64,000 bases of DNA from Camellia lanceoleosa (GCA_025200525.1 CM045758.1:58375649-58439648), one strand, 5' to 3'; counted from the stretch's first letter, positions 25,093 through 37,230 are shown. Notes: generated from the letters alone by a model not told the origin. Numbers and translations are program-made.

Positions 25093-26603
25093 TCTACAAA
25101 TACACCAAGATCTACCCATTTCTTCACCCTACTCTCTTTGTTAAGAAGGTAGAGCTCACCTAGAGCTTCGTTTTTATCCAAATAGAGTTGGATTTCAGTT
25201 TCTTTAAGGTTTCTCCACTCTCTCCTTGGTCTTCTAGCTTCGACGTAGGGATTCTCTACACTCTTTTATGATTTTTAATTTAGCTATTTGTTTTTCATAA
25301 ACAATCTTGTGATTTTGGAGGATTTTGAACAAACCTAGGGTTTTAGTTTAAAATCAAAAGAGGGGTTTTCAAATAGTTATATGAACAATGGTTATGGGAG
25401 TGGAAATGAGGCTGAGTTGTGAACAAATTATTAATTTGAACCTTGGGCTGGATTTTGAAAGAAATGGGATTTTGATGTAAATGGCTTAAATATTTATTTC
25501 GTATAAATAAATGGAATTGATGTTAGATATATGAAATTGAATGGATATGATATAGATGGTGGAGTTTGATATGCATTATCACTCACCTTGAAATTTGGAA
25601 AGTTTATCTGTATGGGAGATTTTATATCTGTTTAGAAATATTTGTTTTGGGCTATCGGTGAAGAATAGCTATGATTGTTGTAGAAATTGCATAAGGATTA
25701 GGTGAACTAAAACTAATTTCTCATCTTTGAACATTGAATATTGTTACTCATTTAATACATTACACATGTATATGAATTTGAGAAAAAAAATGGGTGAATG
25801 TTGAAAAGAGATGTGTATCACCAAATTAAGTTGGTCAGAGTGTCCAGGTGAAAGTCTCAAAAAAATGCACATATACGTGAGTGCCGATTCCTGCGGACGA
25901 AATATCCATAAAATGACAATAGTAGTGCATGTATAGACTATGTTTACATGGGTGCCATTTGACGGTTTTCTGCAGACGAAATATCCATGAAAGGTTGTAC
26001 TAGTTTGAAAATTTCACCCTAGTTTCAAATGGTAAAGGATATGATTTGAGAATTGTAATATAAATTGATCATGGCATGATTTTGAGAAACCAATGTAAAC
26101 CGTTTTGACATGAGCATTGCACATGCATTTCACCCTTATATCTTTGTTAAGATTCACATATTGTGTTAGATTATTTCTATTGGCTTTAGCTCACCCTATA
26201 TAGAAAAACCATTTTTAGGTGTTGATAAGATGCCTCTACCAAGGATTTAGCTTGGGAGGACTGTGTAACTCAAGGCTTAATTTTGTTATTTTGTATTTAC
26301 TTTTGTACAACCCTAGGGCTTTATTTATATTGAGCTTAAGACTCACTTTTGTTGTAACCAAGCCTTGACTTGGAAATATGTAAGCCTTCAGGGCATATGA
26401 TTATCTGTTTAACTTTTATTTCTTTTTACTATTTCGTAACACGTGTTGTAGATTCAGGATGTACTATCTATGAATGTATATCGCATGTGTCACCTCTCTT
26501 GTACAGTTGTATCTCATGAAATGGAAGGATATCATACTCTGATTTATGTTGTTATTTAATTACCGTTATAGTTGGTTTATTATAATTATTTCTAGGCGCT
26601 ACA
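24444..26603 (+). mobile_element. Solo LTR, TA...CA group, with GGAAA target duplication
   Basis: A 2160-bp segment with ends TATAGCG...GGCGCTACA, flanked by GGAAA at 24439-24443 and 26604-26608. It is related in reverse orientation to the chromovirus LTRs (shared 'tgtccaggtgaaagt' and 'gtgccgattcc' blocks near 25840-25890). It contains an early cluster of CTCGAGCG palindromes (24630-24933) and long CT tracts (24980-25011, 25058-25096). The frames at 24433-25013 are read from these repeats and are not genes. Confidence 0.9.
24980..25096. repeat. Two (CT)n microsatellites
   Basis: CT runs at 24980-25011 and 25058-25096 separated by 46 bp. The related LTRs have GA/CT tracts at the matching place (about 8135, 22190 and 23404), so they are an LTR feature, perhaps in the 5' untranslated leader. 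Confidence 0.95.
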
Positions 26604-27270
26604 GGAAATAAAGTACAATTCATAATCTAAGGGAATTAAGCTAGTAAGCTAAACTAAGCTACAACTATGAAGTTATGATAGGTAATCTATTAAGCTAAGC
26701 TAGGGTAATTAAGCTATGAAGCTACGATAAATGTATTGAAAGACTCTTGGTCGAATGTTTGGTCGGAGACCCCTTCAATATTGCACTTAGAGTCCTTTAT
26801 ATAGTGTTGGGGAAGTCCCAAATTCTGCTCAACTTCCAGAAACGTAGTAGCCTCTCCTGGTGACATGTGTCCTTGATGTTAAGCTTGATCTCCCAAGAAT
26901 AGGTACGGTTTTGATCTTCAAAGGCTAATTCCTATCCTTGTAGCTTTGACTTGGTCCACCAAGCTCTAGAAAGCCACCAAATGTCCTTCTTTATTTCAAT
27001 TTGATTTAATTCTACTTGATTTGAAGGAAAAAGCTCATTCGGATTAATCCTCAAAGCCTCTTCATTTGCCATTTGTGCTTATCCATGCATATATGCTTAT
27101 CCATACAAATCCATCAATCCCAATCTTGCTTGATTTGGGGAATTTCATTCATATTTTGTAGCCTTGTTGTTGTTTTTTCAAATCTTCAACCCCATGTAAT
27201 CTTTATCCATGGCAGCCATTTAGCAACAAATTATGAGATAAGGCACCAAAATATGAGATAAGCCTCAACA

Positions 27271-28409
27271 ACCTCCTGTTTATTAGGAATAGTTAAGGCT
27301 CACCTTATCAAATCAAACCAAATCAAAATTAATTAATTAATTAAACCAATGACTTAACTATTTAAAATTAAAATAAATCAACTCCAGGCGCCACTCCATT
27401 GACTTTGGTAGTGGATCCCATAAAATCTTTGACTACCCATCTTCCATTGTCATGTGGAACAAATAATTAGAAAATTTGTCACATGACAATTTTCGCCAAA
27501 AATGGAATACAAACACTTATTCTGTTACATTATTAGCTTGACTTTTATTTCCAATTTTAATTTTTTATTATTATTACATTAATTAACATTTTTTAACTCC
27601 GCCGTGGTAATTAACAACTCCGCCAGCCCCAAGCCCGGGTAAAAGAGGAGGGTTGTGTGTCAGTTAGCCGACAGCCAACACGTAAAAAACCCGCTTGGAT
27701 CCCTTATGACAATGAATCCTACATTAATTAACATTTTTTTAATTTTGTTTCAAATTTTAAATTAGATGTTACATTAATCAACAAAAAAAATATTGTGTAG
27801 CATTTTTTTATATATAACAAAAAAAATACAAATATAAAGAAAATTTATTGTTTTTGTTGAGCAAATCTATAACAGGTCTGATCAAAATTTGCACACATAG
27901 TGGCTTCGTGTATTTCACTAACAAAGATTTAAAAAGATAAAAAATCAACAAATAGAATTCAAGGAAAAAACTTGAACAAATTTTAAAATTTGGACAGTTT
28001 TAAATAGATAATTGAAAAAATTGAACAGAGAACAAAATTTGGATAGATATTTGAGCAAATAAGGGGAAAAAATTGAACATATAGTCAAAAAATTAAATAG
28101 ACGAAAACATTTTTGAACAGATAGTCAAAAAGATTGAACAAATAGTGAAAGCAATTCAACAGATAGATTAAGGGACAAAATTGGAAATTAAATGTCCTCA
28201 AAAACAAAAAGAGTATTCACACTAGACTATTTCACAAAAGGTAGACCTCTAATCAACAAAAAAAATTCACTGCATCAAACGTCTTAGCAATTGCTACGTT
28301 GAACTGTTCAACAATTTTCTCTAATTTTTTTAGCAATAATTTTGTCCTAAACGGGAGTGGTGTTTCTTTGGAAGATCACAAATCATTGTCAAGGACTTTA
28401 ATTATATAT
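27271..28409. other. AT-rich unclassified sequence
   Basis: No recognisable gene. It holds the insert with 22-bp direct repeats (27575-27742) and, from about 27960 to 28170, degenerate repeats of 'ttgaacagatagtcaaaaa' type. The Tat element begins at 28410 with a possible TATAT duplication at 28405-28409. It could be intergenic sequence or an old repeat. Confidence 0.4.
27575..27742. repeat. GC-rich 123-bp insert between 22-bp direct repeats
   Basis: TACATTAATTAACATTTTTT plus AA occurs at 27575-27596 and, with one more T, at 27720-27742. Between them (27597-27719) lies GC-rich sequence unlike its AT-rich surroundings ('ccccaagcccgggtaaaag', 'gttagccgacagccaac'). A long target duplication of this kind fits target-primed insertion of a LINE-mobilised fragment. 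The inserted family is not identified. Confidence 0.5.
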
Positions 28410-28491
28410 TGTAGGAGCCGGATAAAAATGGACATAGATAGGCCGAATACACATTTAGATAATCGGCACATATTATACGCCCCCGTCTCGT
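28410..28491 (+). repeat. 5' LTR of the Tat element, first part
   Basis: Starts TGTAGGAGCCGG, preceded by a possible TATAT target duplication. It is cut after CTCGT (28487-28491) by the solo LTR and resumes after the second CTCGT copy at 32617-32621. Confidence 0.75.
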
Positions 28492-31400
28492 TGTTGACAC
28501 CCCATTTTTGACCGTCCTCAAGACTTGGACGTCATCGTTTGAACACTCAATGATCATCCATGCTCATGTTCGTTTTGAGTTTTTGAAGGTTTCGGCTATG
28601 CGCCTTGCCTTGAAGCCTCTCAACTTGTCTGTTTTGTGTTTGGGTGTGGACCAAGAGCTTGTGGCTTTGTTTCTGAGGGGGGTGGCTTGTTGGCCAACCC
28701 TACAACCCATCGACCAGGCCCTATGCCCATTGGCTGTGACCTCTTTCCATTGGCCATCAGTGGTGGCTGGTCGGCATCACTGATGGCCGGTCGGCACCTT
28801 TAATGGCCAACCAGCCATTTTTTTGGTCGAGGCCCCTTTTCTGGTTTTGCAGATATTTTTCTTCCAGTTGGTGCCAACTGTTGATCACTTTGTGTATCCT
28901 CCATACACGTGTATGGATAGATTTACACAAGTTTTAGCTTGTCAAGGAAGCTTTAGCTTGTGTTTTTCTATATAAGGGAAGGCCCTCCCCCTTCTCCAGG
29001 GTTCAGAAAATTGGGGATACAAAACATATCCCTCTCTCTCTCTCTCTCTCTCCATATTTGCACTTGTTTGTGCCTTAAAGTGGTTTTTCTTCACGCTTTT
29101 GCACTAAAGCACCTAGTGAAACACCTTCACTCTTGAGCTGAGGTTCTTGGAGGTTGCATTTGAGTGGTTTTGGCTTGGTTTTTTCCTCTGAACTTGCTGT
29201 TATTGTTGTGCTTCAATGGTGATTCCCATATCTTCTTTTAAGCTTTGTTTTTGCTTAAGTATTTAGCCACCTTTGTATGCTACTTTTGGCTTAACTTTCA
29301 ACTACAAAAAGATTCATTTTTAAGTATTTAAAATGGTTGTTTGAGGCTTGGTTTGAGTTAGGGGTGGTTTACCTCATTTGGTGGGTTGTTATGCTTTGTT
29401 TTGTGCGACCTCTTTAGGCCTTTGAGATCACCTTCTCTTGCCCTTTTAACCACTGAATTCCAGAGGAATTTTAGTGATGGAAAGTGTGTTTTGTGGCCTC
29501 AAATAGGAGCGGGTTGTCCCCCCCCCCTCTTCTCTTGTTTGCTTGTGTTGATGGCTCACCAAAAGGGCATGTGTTTCTATCTTCTTGAGGCTTTGTTTGA
29601 GCACTTTTTTGTGATTTTTCAGACCTTCCATGACTCTGTTTTTGGTTGTCTTGGTCACCTCTTGCATGCTTCTTGTACTTGTAGTATAATCCTACTTGTA
29701 GCTTTGCAAAGTAGCATGTCTTTCTAGCATGTTGAGGCTCTATCTTAGCATGTTTTTGTGACTTTTCAAACATGTCATAACTCTGTTTTGGGTTGGTTTG
29801 ATCACTTGTTGCATGCTTCATGTACTTGTAGTGCAACCCTCCCTATAGCCTTAACATGCATCATGCTTTGGACCATCATTTTAGCATGCTTTTGGCTCCA
29901 CTCCAAGAAATTTTTACTCATGTTTTTCCATGCTTAAACTTTGTTTTAAGTTGTTTTGGCCGTGCATGCCTTGTTTTGTATAGCCATAGTGCAATCTTGC
30001 TCACTAGCTTTGAGTTTCATAGTCTCTAGCATGGTTGACCTGAGTTGTTTGCATGCTTTGGCCTCTTTTCTACCATGATTTCAGTGTATGAAGTGTGGTC
30101 ATACTCTATCGTGCTTCACTCTTTCAATGCTTTTGGAGAGTTATGATGTATGCCTTGAACATGAGCCAATATGTATGTCATCTTGCCTAAGCTTTTGGGC
30201 TACCATTTCAATGTGTTTTGGGTCTTATTTTTCCATGATACAACTCTATGTTTTGGTTGGTTAGAGCATCCCTCATTTGCTTCTTACACTTGTAGTGTAA
30301 CCATGTGCATTGGCCTTGCATACTTGGTGTTTTGGCTTACCGTGCTAGCTTGTTTTGGCTTCATTCCATGCATGTTTCGGCATTGTTTTGACCTACCTTG
30401 GGACTGTTTTGACTCATCTTAGGCCTTTGAGGCTTGCTTGATATGGCTATGGTACAAGTACTTTTGCTAGCCTTAAGCTTTGAGCCTCCTAGCATGCTTC
30501 ATTTGTCATATGTGCATGTTTTGGCTTCATTTGGAATGATATTTCAGAGCATATAGTCTTGTCACATTTCTAGGTTTTTCACTCTTTAAGTGCTCTTAAG
30601 AGTTGCACCTTTATGCCCTATTCATGGGCCAATGCATGAGCATGCATTTTATTGCTTTCAATGCTAGCATTTTAGAGCATTTTGGACATTATTTTGGCAT
30701 GCATGAGGACTATTTAGGGTTGGTTTAGTCCATTGAACATTATATTGCATGCCTCTTGTATGATGCTCTTTACTTGCTTTGATGCTTTAGCCTTCAAACA
30801 TGCCATGCATGTATTGTCCACATGATATAATTTTGTACATGCCATTAGCATTGATAGGTTGATCATGTTGTATGTGTTGCATTGTGTTTAGATCGAGCGT
30901 TGATCCAAACACAAGAAATGTGGCTCGTTTCATGCTTGAAGTGATGAAACGTGTTGCGTTTCTTGGTCGCCGACCCTCTTGATCAATCATGATAGAGGTT
31001 AAGGCCCTTACGTGTTGTTTGTGCATTTATCAACATTGTGCAAGCTTGACTCTTTGGCCATCATGCATTGAGATGCGTAATTGATGGCTCGAGAGTCGAG
31101 CACTACATTCCTTTGAGCTTGAGACATGATAAGGAGTGTGGTTGCACACACATTCCCTTGCAAATACACTGCCATGCCTCCGTTTGTGCCGACCATCCCT
31201 CAACATGTTCCTAAGTTGGCTCAAAAACTTTTTGGAAGTTGGCATAATTTTCAGAAGTACAAAAGAGTGCAAATAGAGGCATCATGAGGCACGGTAGTGG
31301 GTTTCCTGGAGGACGCGACCGAGCATGCATCCTTCACTGTTCAGGGCGGAGCTGTGGTAGCCTAATTTAGATGCTTTTCATACTTAGTTGATTTTGTAAC

Positions 31401-32616
31401 TTAATTAATTTGATTAATTAGTTGGTTTGTAATAATTAGTTTAATTAGCGTAGCTAGTTAGCTTATTATTCAGACCCTTCGTCGATAGGGCAAATGTTGT
31501 AATAAGTGTGCGTGTGTGTAATGCATGTCTTCCAACCCCATGTCTTTCTCCCTTTTATTTACCCACTTTCAATGGTTAGTTTTAGGGCATGTTTCAATAA
31601 GCATACTTATGCTTGCATGCGTGCATCATTCATCTGTCTTGCATGCACCGGGCTTGGCGCATCATTCAAACTTCATTGTATTTCAATACATTTACTTGAA
31701 TACGTGTTTCAAAGCATGTTACCAAGTGTTGCATTCATATGCCATCTTAGAATAGCCGAGCCTATCTTAGTTGCATTGTTGCATGTGTTGCATTAGGCAT
31801 TCTTAACATAGCTAGGATCATGCATTGATTACTAACTAGCTTCTTTTTCGGCTTGGAGTACACTGTGAGTGTTTACGCTTTAGCATCCTTACATGTGTGT
31901 AAGTGATTGCCATGATAGCATGCTTGCCATGAGGCTATTTGCTTAACTGCTATAACTGTATGAATGCCTGTGGGTGAAGGCTTGATTGCTTGAATTAGAA
32001 TAACTCGATGATTGTGAGTTTTAAGCCCACTTGAAGTGGCAAAATCATGTTTTTCTAAGCCCACTTGAGGGTGGCAAATCCGCGTCTTATCCTACTTGCG
32101 AGTAGCATTTTCAAACCATTTTCAAAAACAAACATGAGTTGTTTTGTTCCAATCCGCGTAATTGAGTCTATACTTGTTTGTTGTGTGCATCACGTAGTAA
32201 GGTTAGCTAATAACCGGAATAAGAACACATGTGTTTTCAAAAATAACATATCATGTTTAGTAGAGGCTAATCCTTTGATCGGGCGAGCGGGGGTGCTCAT
32301 TTCATGACCTTCCCCCCTCGTACCCAAGTTCCTGAGCGGAGGTAACTTTGGTGATAACGGACACATGACCTTAGGCACGAGTCAGGGTTTCCTAAATTTC
32401 CCAAAACAAAATATTTAGGTGGCGACTCTGAAATCTGGCAAAGCAGTCCATGTTTGGCACTTCTTGATTAAAATCAGTTTTCCAAAACAATTTGCTTGAT
32501 TTGGACACTTTGGTGATTTATCAGTCTTACATTGCATTTTGAACCGTGACAGGAGTTCGAACTGTAGTAGCTAAGAACTACGATTCGCGTGTAGAGCGGA
32601 GTTTGGGCAGTCTACA
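28492..32616 (+). mobile_element. Ogre-like solo LTR with CTCGT target duplication
   Basis: A 4125-bp segment from TGTTGACACC to GCAGTCTACA, flanked by CTCGT at 28487-28491 and 32617-32621. It sits inside the Tat 5' LTR in the same orientation. Its layout matches the solo LTR at 14912: a 'gaccgtcctcaagacttgg' start, a TATA-like box at 28969, a GGCCG-type block at 28725-28840, a T-rich middle with 'gcatg' words and no genes (29200-31000), and TGGCGACTCTG near the U5 end (32420-32430). Its start is TGTTGACACC where the others have TGTAGACACC. A C run at 29519-29526 is present. Confidence 0.9.
28969..28976 (+). promoter_or_regulatory. TATA box of the solo LTR
   Basis: TATATAAG about 480 bp from the LTR start, matching the spacing of the box in the LTR at 14912. 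A CT run follows at 29031-29052. Confidence 0.5.
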
Positions 32617-32969
32617 CTCGTATGTTCTAGATACCGAATATCCTAGTTGGCCACAAAGCCAATTGAACGAGGAGCCGATTGGGAGTTGGAATATGACGAA
32701 AGAAGGGCCGAATGAGCAATCATATGACGGGTTAACAGTGGGCCCTATCCTAAGGACTGGGAGTGTATATAAATAGAAGAGCAACGACCAGAGGGAGGTA
32801 TGTGAGAATTAATATGCTTAACTTAAGATACAATCAATCAAGAGAGTATATACTGACTTATCCGTCGAAATGCTAATTCCGGCACCCCCGACCAGAGTGT
32901 TTGTTCTTTTTCAGGTTATTAGCTGCATCCCATTAGATCCAAAGAGTATTTCCAAACCACACCCCCACA
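32617..32969 (+). repeat. 5' LTR of the Tat element, second part
   Basis: Resumes after the solo LTR and ends CCCCACA just before the primer-like site. It contains a TATA box at 32766-32775 (TATATAAATA) in a good promoter context. Confidence 0.75.
32766..32775 (+). promoter_or_regulatory. TATA box of the Tat element LTR
   Basis: TATATAAATA, about 200 bp upstream of the LTR end. The solo LTR at 28492 separates it from the first 82 bp of this LTR by more than 4 kb, which should disturb any upstream control. Confidence 0.5.
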
Positions 32970-32970
32970 A

Positions 32971-32988
32971 TTGGCGCTGTTTGTAGGA
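32971..32988 (+). promoter_or_regulatory. Primer-binding site of the Tat element
   Basis: TTGGCGCTGTTTGTAGGA one base after the LTR end. This TGGCGCTG-type site is usual for Retand/RIRE2-like Tat elements. The tRNA is not assigned. Confidence 0.6.
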
Positions 32989-33004
32989 ATACTCAACTAC
33001 ATCC

Positions 33005-34493
33005 ATGGCTTGCGTAACGGAAGATCCTCCGATAATCATTGACGAAACCACACTGAGAGATGACCTCACTCCAACAAACATGCTGGGACCGGAGAATGTC
33101 ACCGCAAGACATGCCTTGAACTTCGACTCAGTCACCCATACCTCACCCTCAACTTCAGCACATGAGACAATGCACGTGATAATGGAACAAGCAAAGCAAA
33201 ATGAACAGAGGCTGGAAAACATGATCGCTGAGAATGAACGCCTCCGTCAAGATTTGGCCTTGGAAGTAGCAAAATCCAAGCAAGCTGCACGCCAAGATCC
33301 CAGACAACCTCAGAGAGAAGAGGGTCGACAACCTCGAGTTCGAAGACAAGAAAGTGACAGGGATTCTGACTCATTATCTCCAGAACCCAAAAGGAAGGGA
33401 CAAGTTGAAACCACCGGTTCCTCTGAAGAGAGTCCGCGTGCATGCCATAAGCGAAGATGAAATGGTTCAGGCGAAGAGGACCAGCATAATCCCTTTGTGC
33501 GATGGATCGCGAAGGTAGTACTACCCAAAACGTTTAAGGCCCCATCGTTCACCCTATACGACGGTAAATCAGACCCTGCTGATCATATCCACCATTACAA
33601 GCAAGCTATGACGTTGCATGCGGATGACGATGCGCTCATGTGCCGAATGTTTCCGAGCAGTTTGGGACCGTTGGTCGTCAGGTGGTATTATAAATTGGAA
33701 CCGGCATCGATTAAGAGCTTCCATCAACTCTAAAAATCCTTCAGGGCAAGGTTCATCACCAATGAGGTCCAGCCGAAGCAAGCCGATTCTCTCTGGGCAA
33801 TGCAAATCCAGTCCAGGGAAACATTACGGGCGTATTCGGCGCGTTTTTGGGAATGCTTTAATCTTGTGGATGACGCCTGCAACGACTCCATGGCCATTAC
33901 TGCCTTTAAAATGAGGTTGCATCCTGACAATGCCCTTCGCAGTTCCTTGACTAGAAGGCCCCCCAAAACAGTCTGGTCGTTGATGAAGAAAGTCAAGGAC
34001 TATTGTAAAGTTGAAGATGACGCACTACGGGTCAAAGCCTGGTACCAGGCCATCAAAACGGCCCCATCTGAAATCATTCAGCCGATAAGTCCTGTACCAT
34101 CACAGAGCCCTGAACCACGGGGGCCGGGCTAAACGAGACAAGAGAACTTCGCGCCAATCAAACGACCAATGCTCCTGCCAAACTAATGAACAGCTTCAAG
34201 TGGATAACAGGCGTACAAGGCGCGCTGACAAGAAGTATACGGAGTTGTCAGAGCCGATCAGCACGGTTATGACTGAGAGTCAACATCTGCCGTTCTTCAA
34301 GTGGCTGCCCAAGATGGTGGGACCTCCTAATACAAAGAGACGTGATAGGCGGTGCGAATATCACAAAGATCACGGTCATGATACCGACAGTTGCTATGCT
34401 TTGAAAGACCACCTTAAGAAATTGGTGCAAGACGGCCGGCTCCAGCAACACGTCCGAAAGAACAACTCAACCAAAACAATTGCCCTAAGGTAG
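33005..34493 (+). pseudogene. Tat gag polyprotein, broken by stops and a frameshift
   Basis: Gag forms the particle that packages element RNA. An ATG at 33005, 16 bases after the primer site, starts an acidic then Arg/Gln-rich region with a likely coiled coil (about residues 60-100). The gag core follows in the same frame (KAPSFTLYDGKSDPADHI, then LGPLVVRWYYKL, then ARFITNEV). In-frame stops lie at 33458-33460 (TGA) and 33731-33733 (TAA). The frame ends at 34132, and a shifted frame (34200-34493) carries the Cys/His motif usual in Tat gag (CEYHKDHGHDTDSC) followed by LKKLVQDGRLQQHV. Confidence 0.85.
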
Positions 34494-34612
34494 GATTCAC
34501 CTCCGCTCGGCATAATCCATATGATATATAGCCTACCGACAGCCCCCGCCGTACATTCAATTCAGTCTCATATTGGCCCCAAAGGCAAATCACACTAGCA
34601 AAACGGCCCTAT

Positions 34613-34716
34613 GAAGCTCCGAGTATTACTTTCAACGATTCTGATTTGATCAGCGTAACACTACGAAGCTCCGAGTATTACTTTCAACAATTCTGATTTG
34701 ATCAGCGTAACACTAC
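34613..34716 (+). repeat. 52-bp tandem duplication before the protease
   Basis: Two adjacent copies (34613-34664, 34665-34716) starting 'gaagctccgagtattacttt', differing by one base. It lies at the gag-protease junction. Because 52 is not a multiple of three it shifts the frame. Confidence 0.9.
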
Positions 34717-35160
34717 CCCACGATGATCCATTGGTCATCGAACTGCGGGTAAACCGATTCATCGTCGAACGCGTTCTCATAGACCAGGGTAGCACTTCGG
34801 AGGTTTTGTATTACAAGACCTTTATCAAACTCGAGTTCACTAAGTTGGACCTGTCTCCAACTCCTTATCCATTATTCAACTTCAATGCTAATCCAGAATA
34901 CCTGTTGGGCAAAATCACACTACCAGTTCGAGCGGGCTCCCGAACAGTGGATGTGGGATTCTTGGTTACCAAGCTTCCTTCGTCGTATAATCTCATCATG
35001 GGATGAACTTGGCTGCATGCCGTGCCCAACACCTATCATCAACTGCTCCGCTTCCCGACTGAATGAGGCATTGAACAAATTTATGGTTCCCAAAAATCGG
35101 CACAAGCATGTTATCTTCTCACCGCAAAGACACCAAAAGAGCTGGAGGCAAACTCTATTG
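34698..35160 (+). pseudogene. Tat aspartic protease, broken
   Basis: Retropepsin cuts the polyprotein. In the frame 34698-35006, VERVLIDQGSTSEVLYY holds the active-site region, with IDQGS where retropepsins have DTG/DSG; the catalytic Asp is present. Later come ITLPVRAG and FLVTKLPSSYNLIMG, then a TGA at 35004-35006 just before TWLHAVPNTYHQ. The stop stands where family members have Arg, so CGA to TGA is likely. Confidence 0.8.
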
Positions 35161-35162
35161 AG

Positions 35163-36732
35163 GTGTCGGATCACCGGAGCTTGGACGATGTTGGACGGCT
35201 CCCAAGTGAAAAGGCTATGGAAGCCCTAGACCAAGTTGAAATCGACGGGGATCCCAACAGGTTCTTCATGGTCGGCACCTCCTTGAATAAAACTGACAGG
35301 CAGCAACTAATTACTTTCTTGCTCGGCAACCTTGATGCATTCGCATGGTCGCCGTATGAGATGCCGGGGGTAGATCTATCTGTTTCTGAGCACCATCTAA
35401 ATGTCGACCCCAAATGTAAGCCGATCATACAGAAAAACCGACGGTCAGCCGCGGAACACACTGCAGCTGTTGTCGAAGAAGTTGACCGATTGCTTGATAC
35501 CGGGCAATTCGGAAGGTGACTTATCTTACATGGCTGTCGAATACTGTGGTGGTAAAGAAGAAAAATGGGACTTAGCGTGTATGTGTGGACTTCAAGGATT
35601 TAAATAAAGCTTGCCCCAAGGATTGTTTTCCTCTCCCCATAATTCATTAACTCGTAGATGCCACGGCACGTCATCAACATATGAGCTTCCTCGATGCCTA
35701 CAGAGGCTACCATCAAATCGCCATACATCCGGAGGACCAAGACAAAACTGCATTCCTTACCCCAAGAGGAACCTATTGTTATAAGGTTATGCCTTTTGGG
35801 TTGAAGAATGCAAGGGAAACTTACCAAAGACTGGTCACTGCCATGTTCAAGGAGCAACTCAGCCGTACTATGAAAGTGTACATTGTTAATATGGTGGTGA
35901 AGTCAAAGGAAGAGCAAACTCATTTGGCCAACTTGGAAGAGACATTTGGCATTTTACGCAAGTACAAAATGAAGCTGAATGTTTCCAAGTGTGGATTTGG
36001 GATTGGATCCGAAAAATTCCTTGGCTACATTATCAAACACCGAGGTATCGAAGCCAACTCGAACCAAATCACAGCAATCCTAGAACTCAGCTCCCCTTAA
36101 TCGGTAAAGGGGGTTCAAAAGTTAATGGGGATGGTCGCCGCACTCAACAAGTTCATCAATCGTTCCACAAACTGCTGCCGACAATTCTTTCATACCCTAT
36201 GGCAGGGTAAGGCTTTTGAATGGACCTCTGAGTGTGAAGCCACTTTCAACGGTCTGAAGACCTACCTCTGATTAGTTCCACTCTTGACAACACCTTCGGC
36301 AGGTGACCCACTCATTTTGTATCTGGCAGTTTCCGACCGGGCAGTCAATGTTGTATTGTTAAAAGAAGAGCTTGGGGAGCAGCAGCCAGTGTACTGTGTG
36401 AGCAAAGCAATGGTTGACGCTGAAACACGTTACCTTCCATTGGAAAAACTCCTCCTAGCCCTCGTCATGGCAGCAAGAAAGCTATGTATTACTTTCAAGG
36501 GCATACCATCGGGGTACTAACGGACCACCCCCTCTGGTCAGTACTCCGTAGTGCAGAAGCATCAGAGCACGTTTCAAAGTGGGCTCTTGAACTCAGCCAA
36601 TATGGTATTCAGTTTCTACCTAGAACCTCAATCAAGGGGCAAGTGCTTGCCGACTTTGTGGCCGAATTCACTGGGGGTCTTGTCGATTTCAAGTCTGATG
36701 AAATACAACCTAGGCCAAACTGGAGAATTTAA
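35163..36732 (+). pseudogene. Tat reverse transcriptase and RNase H, catalytic site altered
   Basis: The pre-RT region (FAWSPYEMPGVD) and RT start (35163-35519) break at a one-base frameshift near 35510; TAG occurs at about 35574 where Trp is expected. The RT palm (35681-36100) has FLDAYRGYHQIAI with the first Asp, YKVMPFGLKNA, and then VYIVNMVVKS where YxDD should be: both catalytic Asp are replaced by Val and Asn. RNase H follows in 36190-36732 (LYLAVSDRAVNVVLL, VYCVSKAM, ETRYLPLEKL, LTDHPL, SKWALELSQY) with a frame change near 36500. It cannot be active. Confidence 0.85.
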
Positions 36733-37230
36733 GTTGGGGACATTTGGCAGCTGTACTGTGACGGATTGTCCAATCAATGTAGCAGCGGGCCCAGAGTAGT
36801 AATCATGGCTCTCGACGGAGCAATAATCGAGCAGGCTATCAAACTCGGCTTCGAAGCATCGAACAATGAAGCCGAATATGAGGCCCTGCTAACCGGCTTG
36901 CGGAATGCACATCTCCTAGGTGCTCGGCATCTACCTATATTTTGTGATTCGAAACTGGTGATCAATCAGCTAAAGGGGGAGTACGCGGCCAAAAATGACC
37001 GTATGGCCGCTTATATGAAAGCGGAAAATTCCTTGCTGGTAAAATTTGACTATCATGAGCTGAACCAAATAACTCATGATCAGAACACACATGCAGACGC
37101 CCTGGCTTGCCTAGCCTCCGTCATTAACTCAGAGATTAAACGGACAATCGAAGTGGGTTTTATCCCCAAACCAAGCATTGGCCCTTTGGAGGAAGTCCAG
37201 ATCAATGTCATAGAGTCATGTCCGAGTTGA
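36733..37230 (+). pseudogene. Second (archaeal-type) RNase H of the Tat element
   Basis: Motifs run in the order CDGLSNQ (Asp 1), GFEASNNEAEYEALLTGLR (Glu), IFCDSKLVINQLKGEY (Asp), and NTHADALACLAS (last Asp), the layout of the extra RNase H that Tat elements acquired in addition to the RT-linked one. The core frame (36766-37230, 155 codons) is open and keeps all catalytic acids. The upstream join to the first RNase H is broken. This second domain is the main reason for calling the element Tat. Confidence 0.85.

Larger units (their letters stand above)
24163..27270 (-). mobile_element. 5' LTR of a minus-strand element, split by a solo LTR
   Basis: On the minus strand the proposed LTR starts TGTTGAGGC (edge 27270) and ends GCAAACA (edge 24163), with a primer-like site and gag start following. 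Removing the solo LTR 24444-26603 plus one 5-bp duplication leaves about 0.94 kb. The part 26609-27270 has no coding frame. Both edges rest on terminal TG/CA and context only; a second LTR was not found in the window. Confidence 0.5.

Noticed and set aside
32541..32551. GTGACA as the end of the solo LTR at 28492
   Set aside because: No CTCGT follows it; the TCTACA at 32616 is followed by exact CTCGT, so that end was used.
33132..33552. Minus-strand frames under gag
   Set aside because: Shadows of the plus-strand gag, which has the recognisable motifs.
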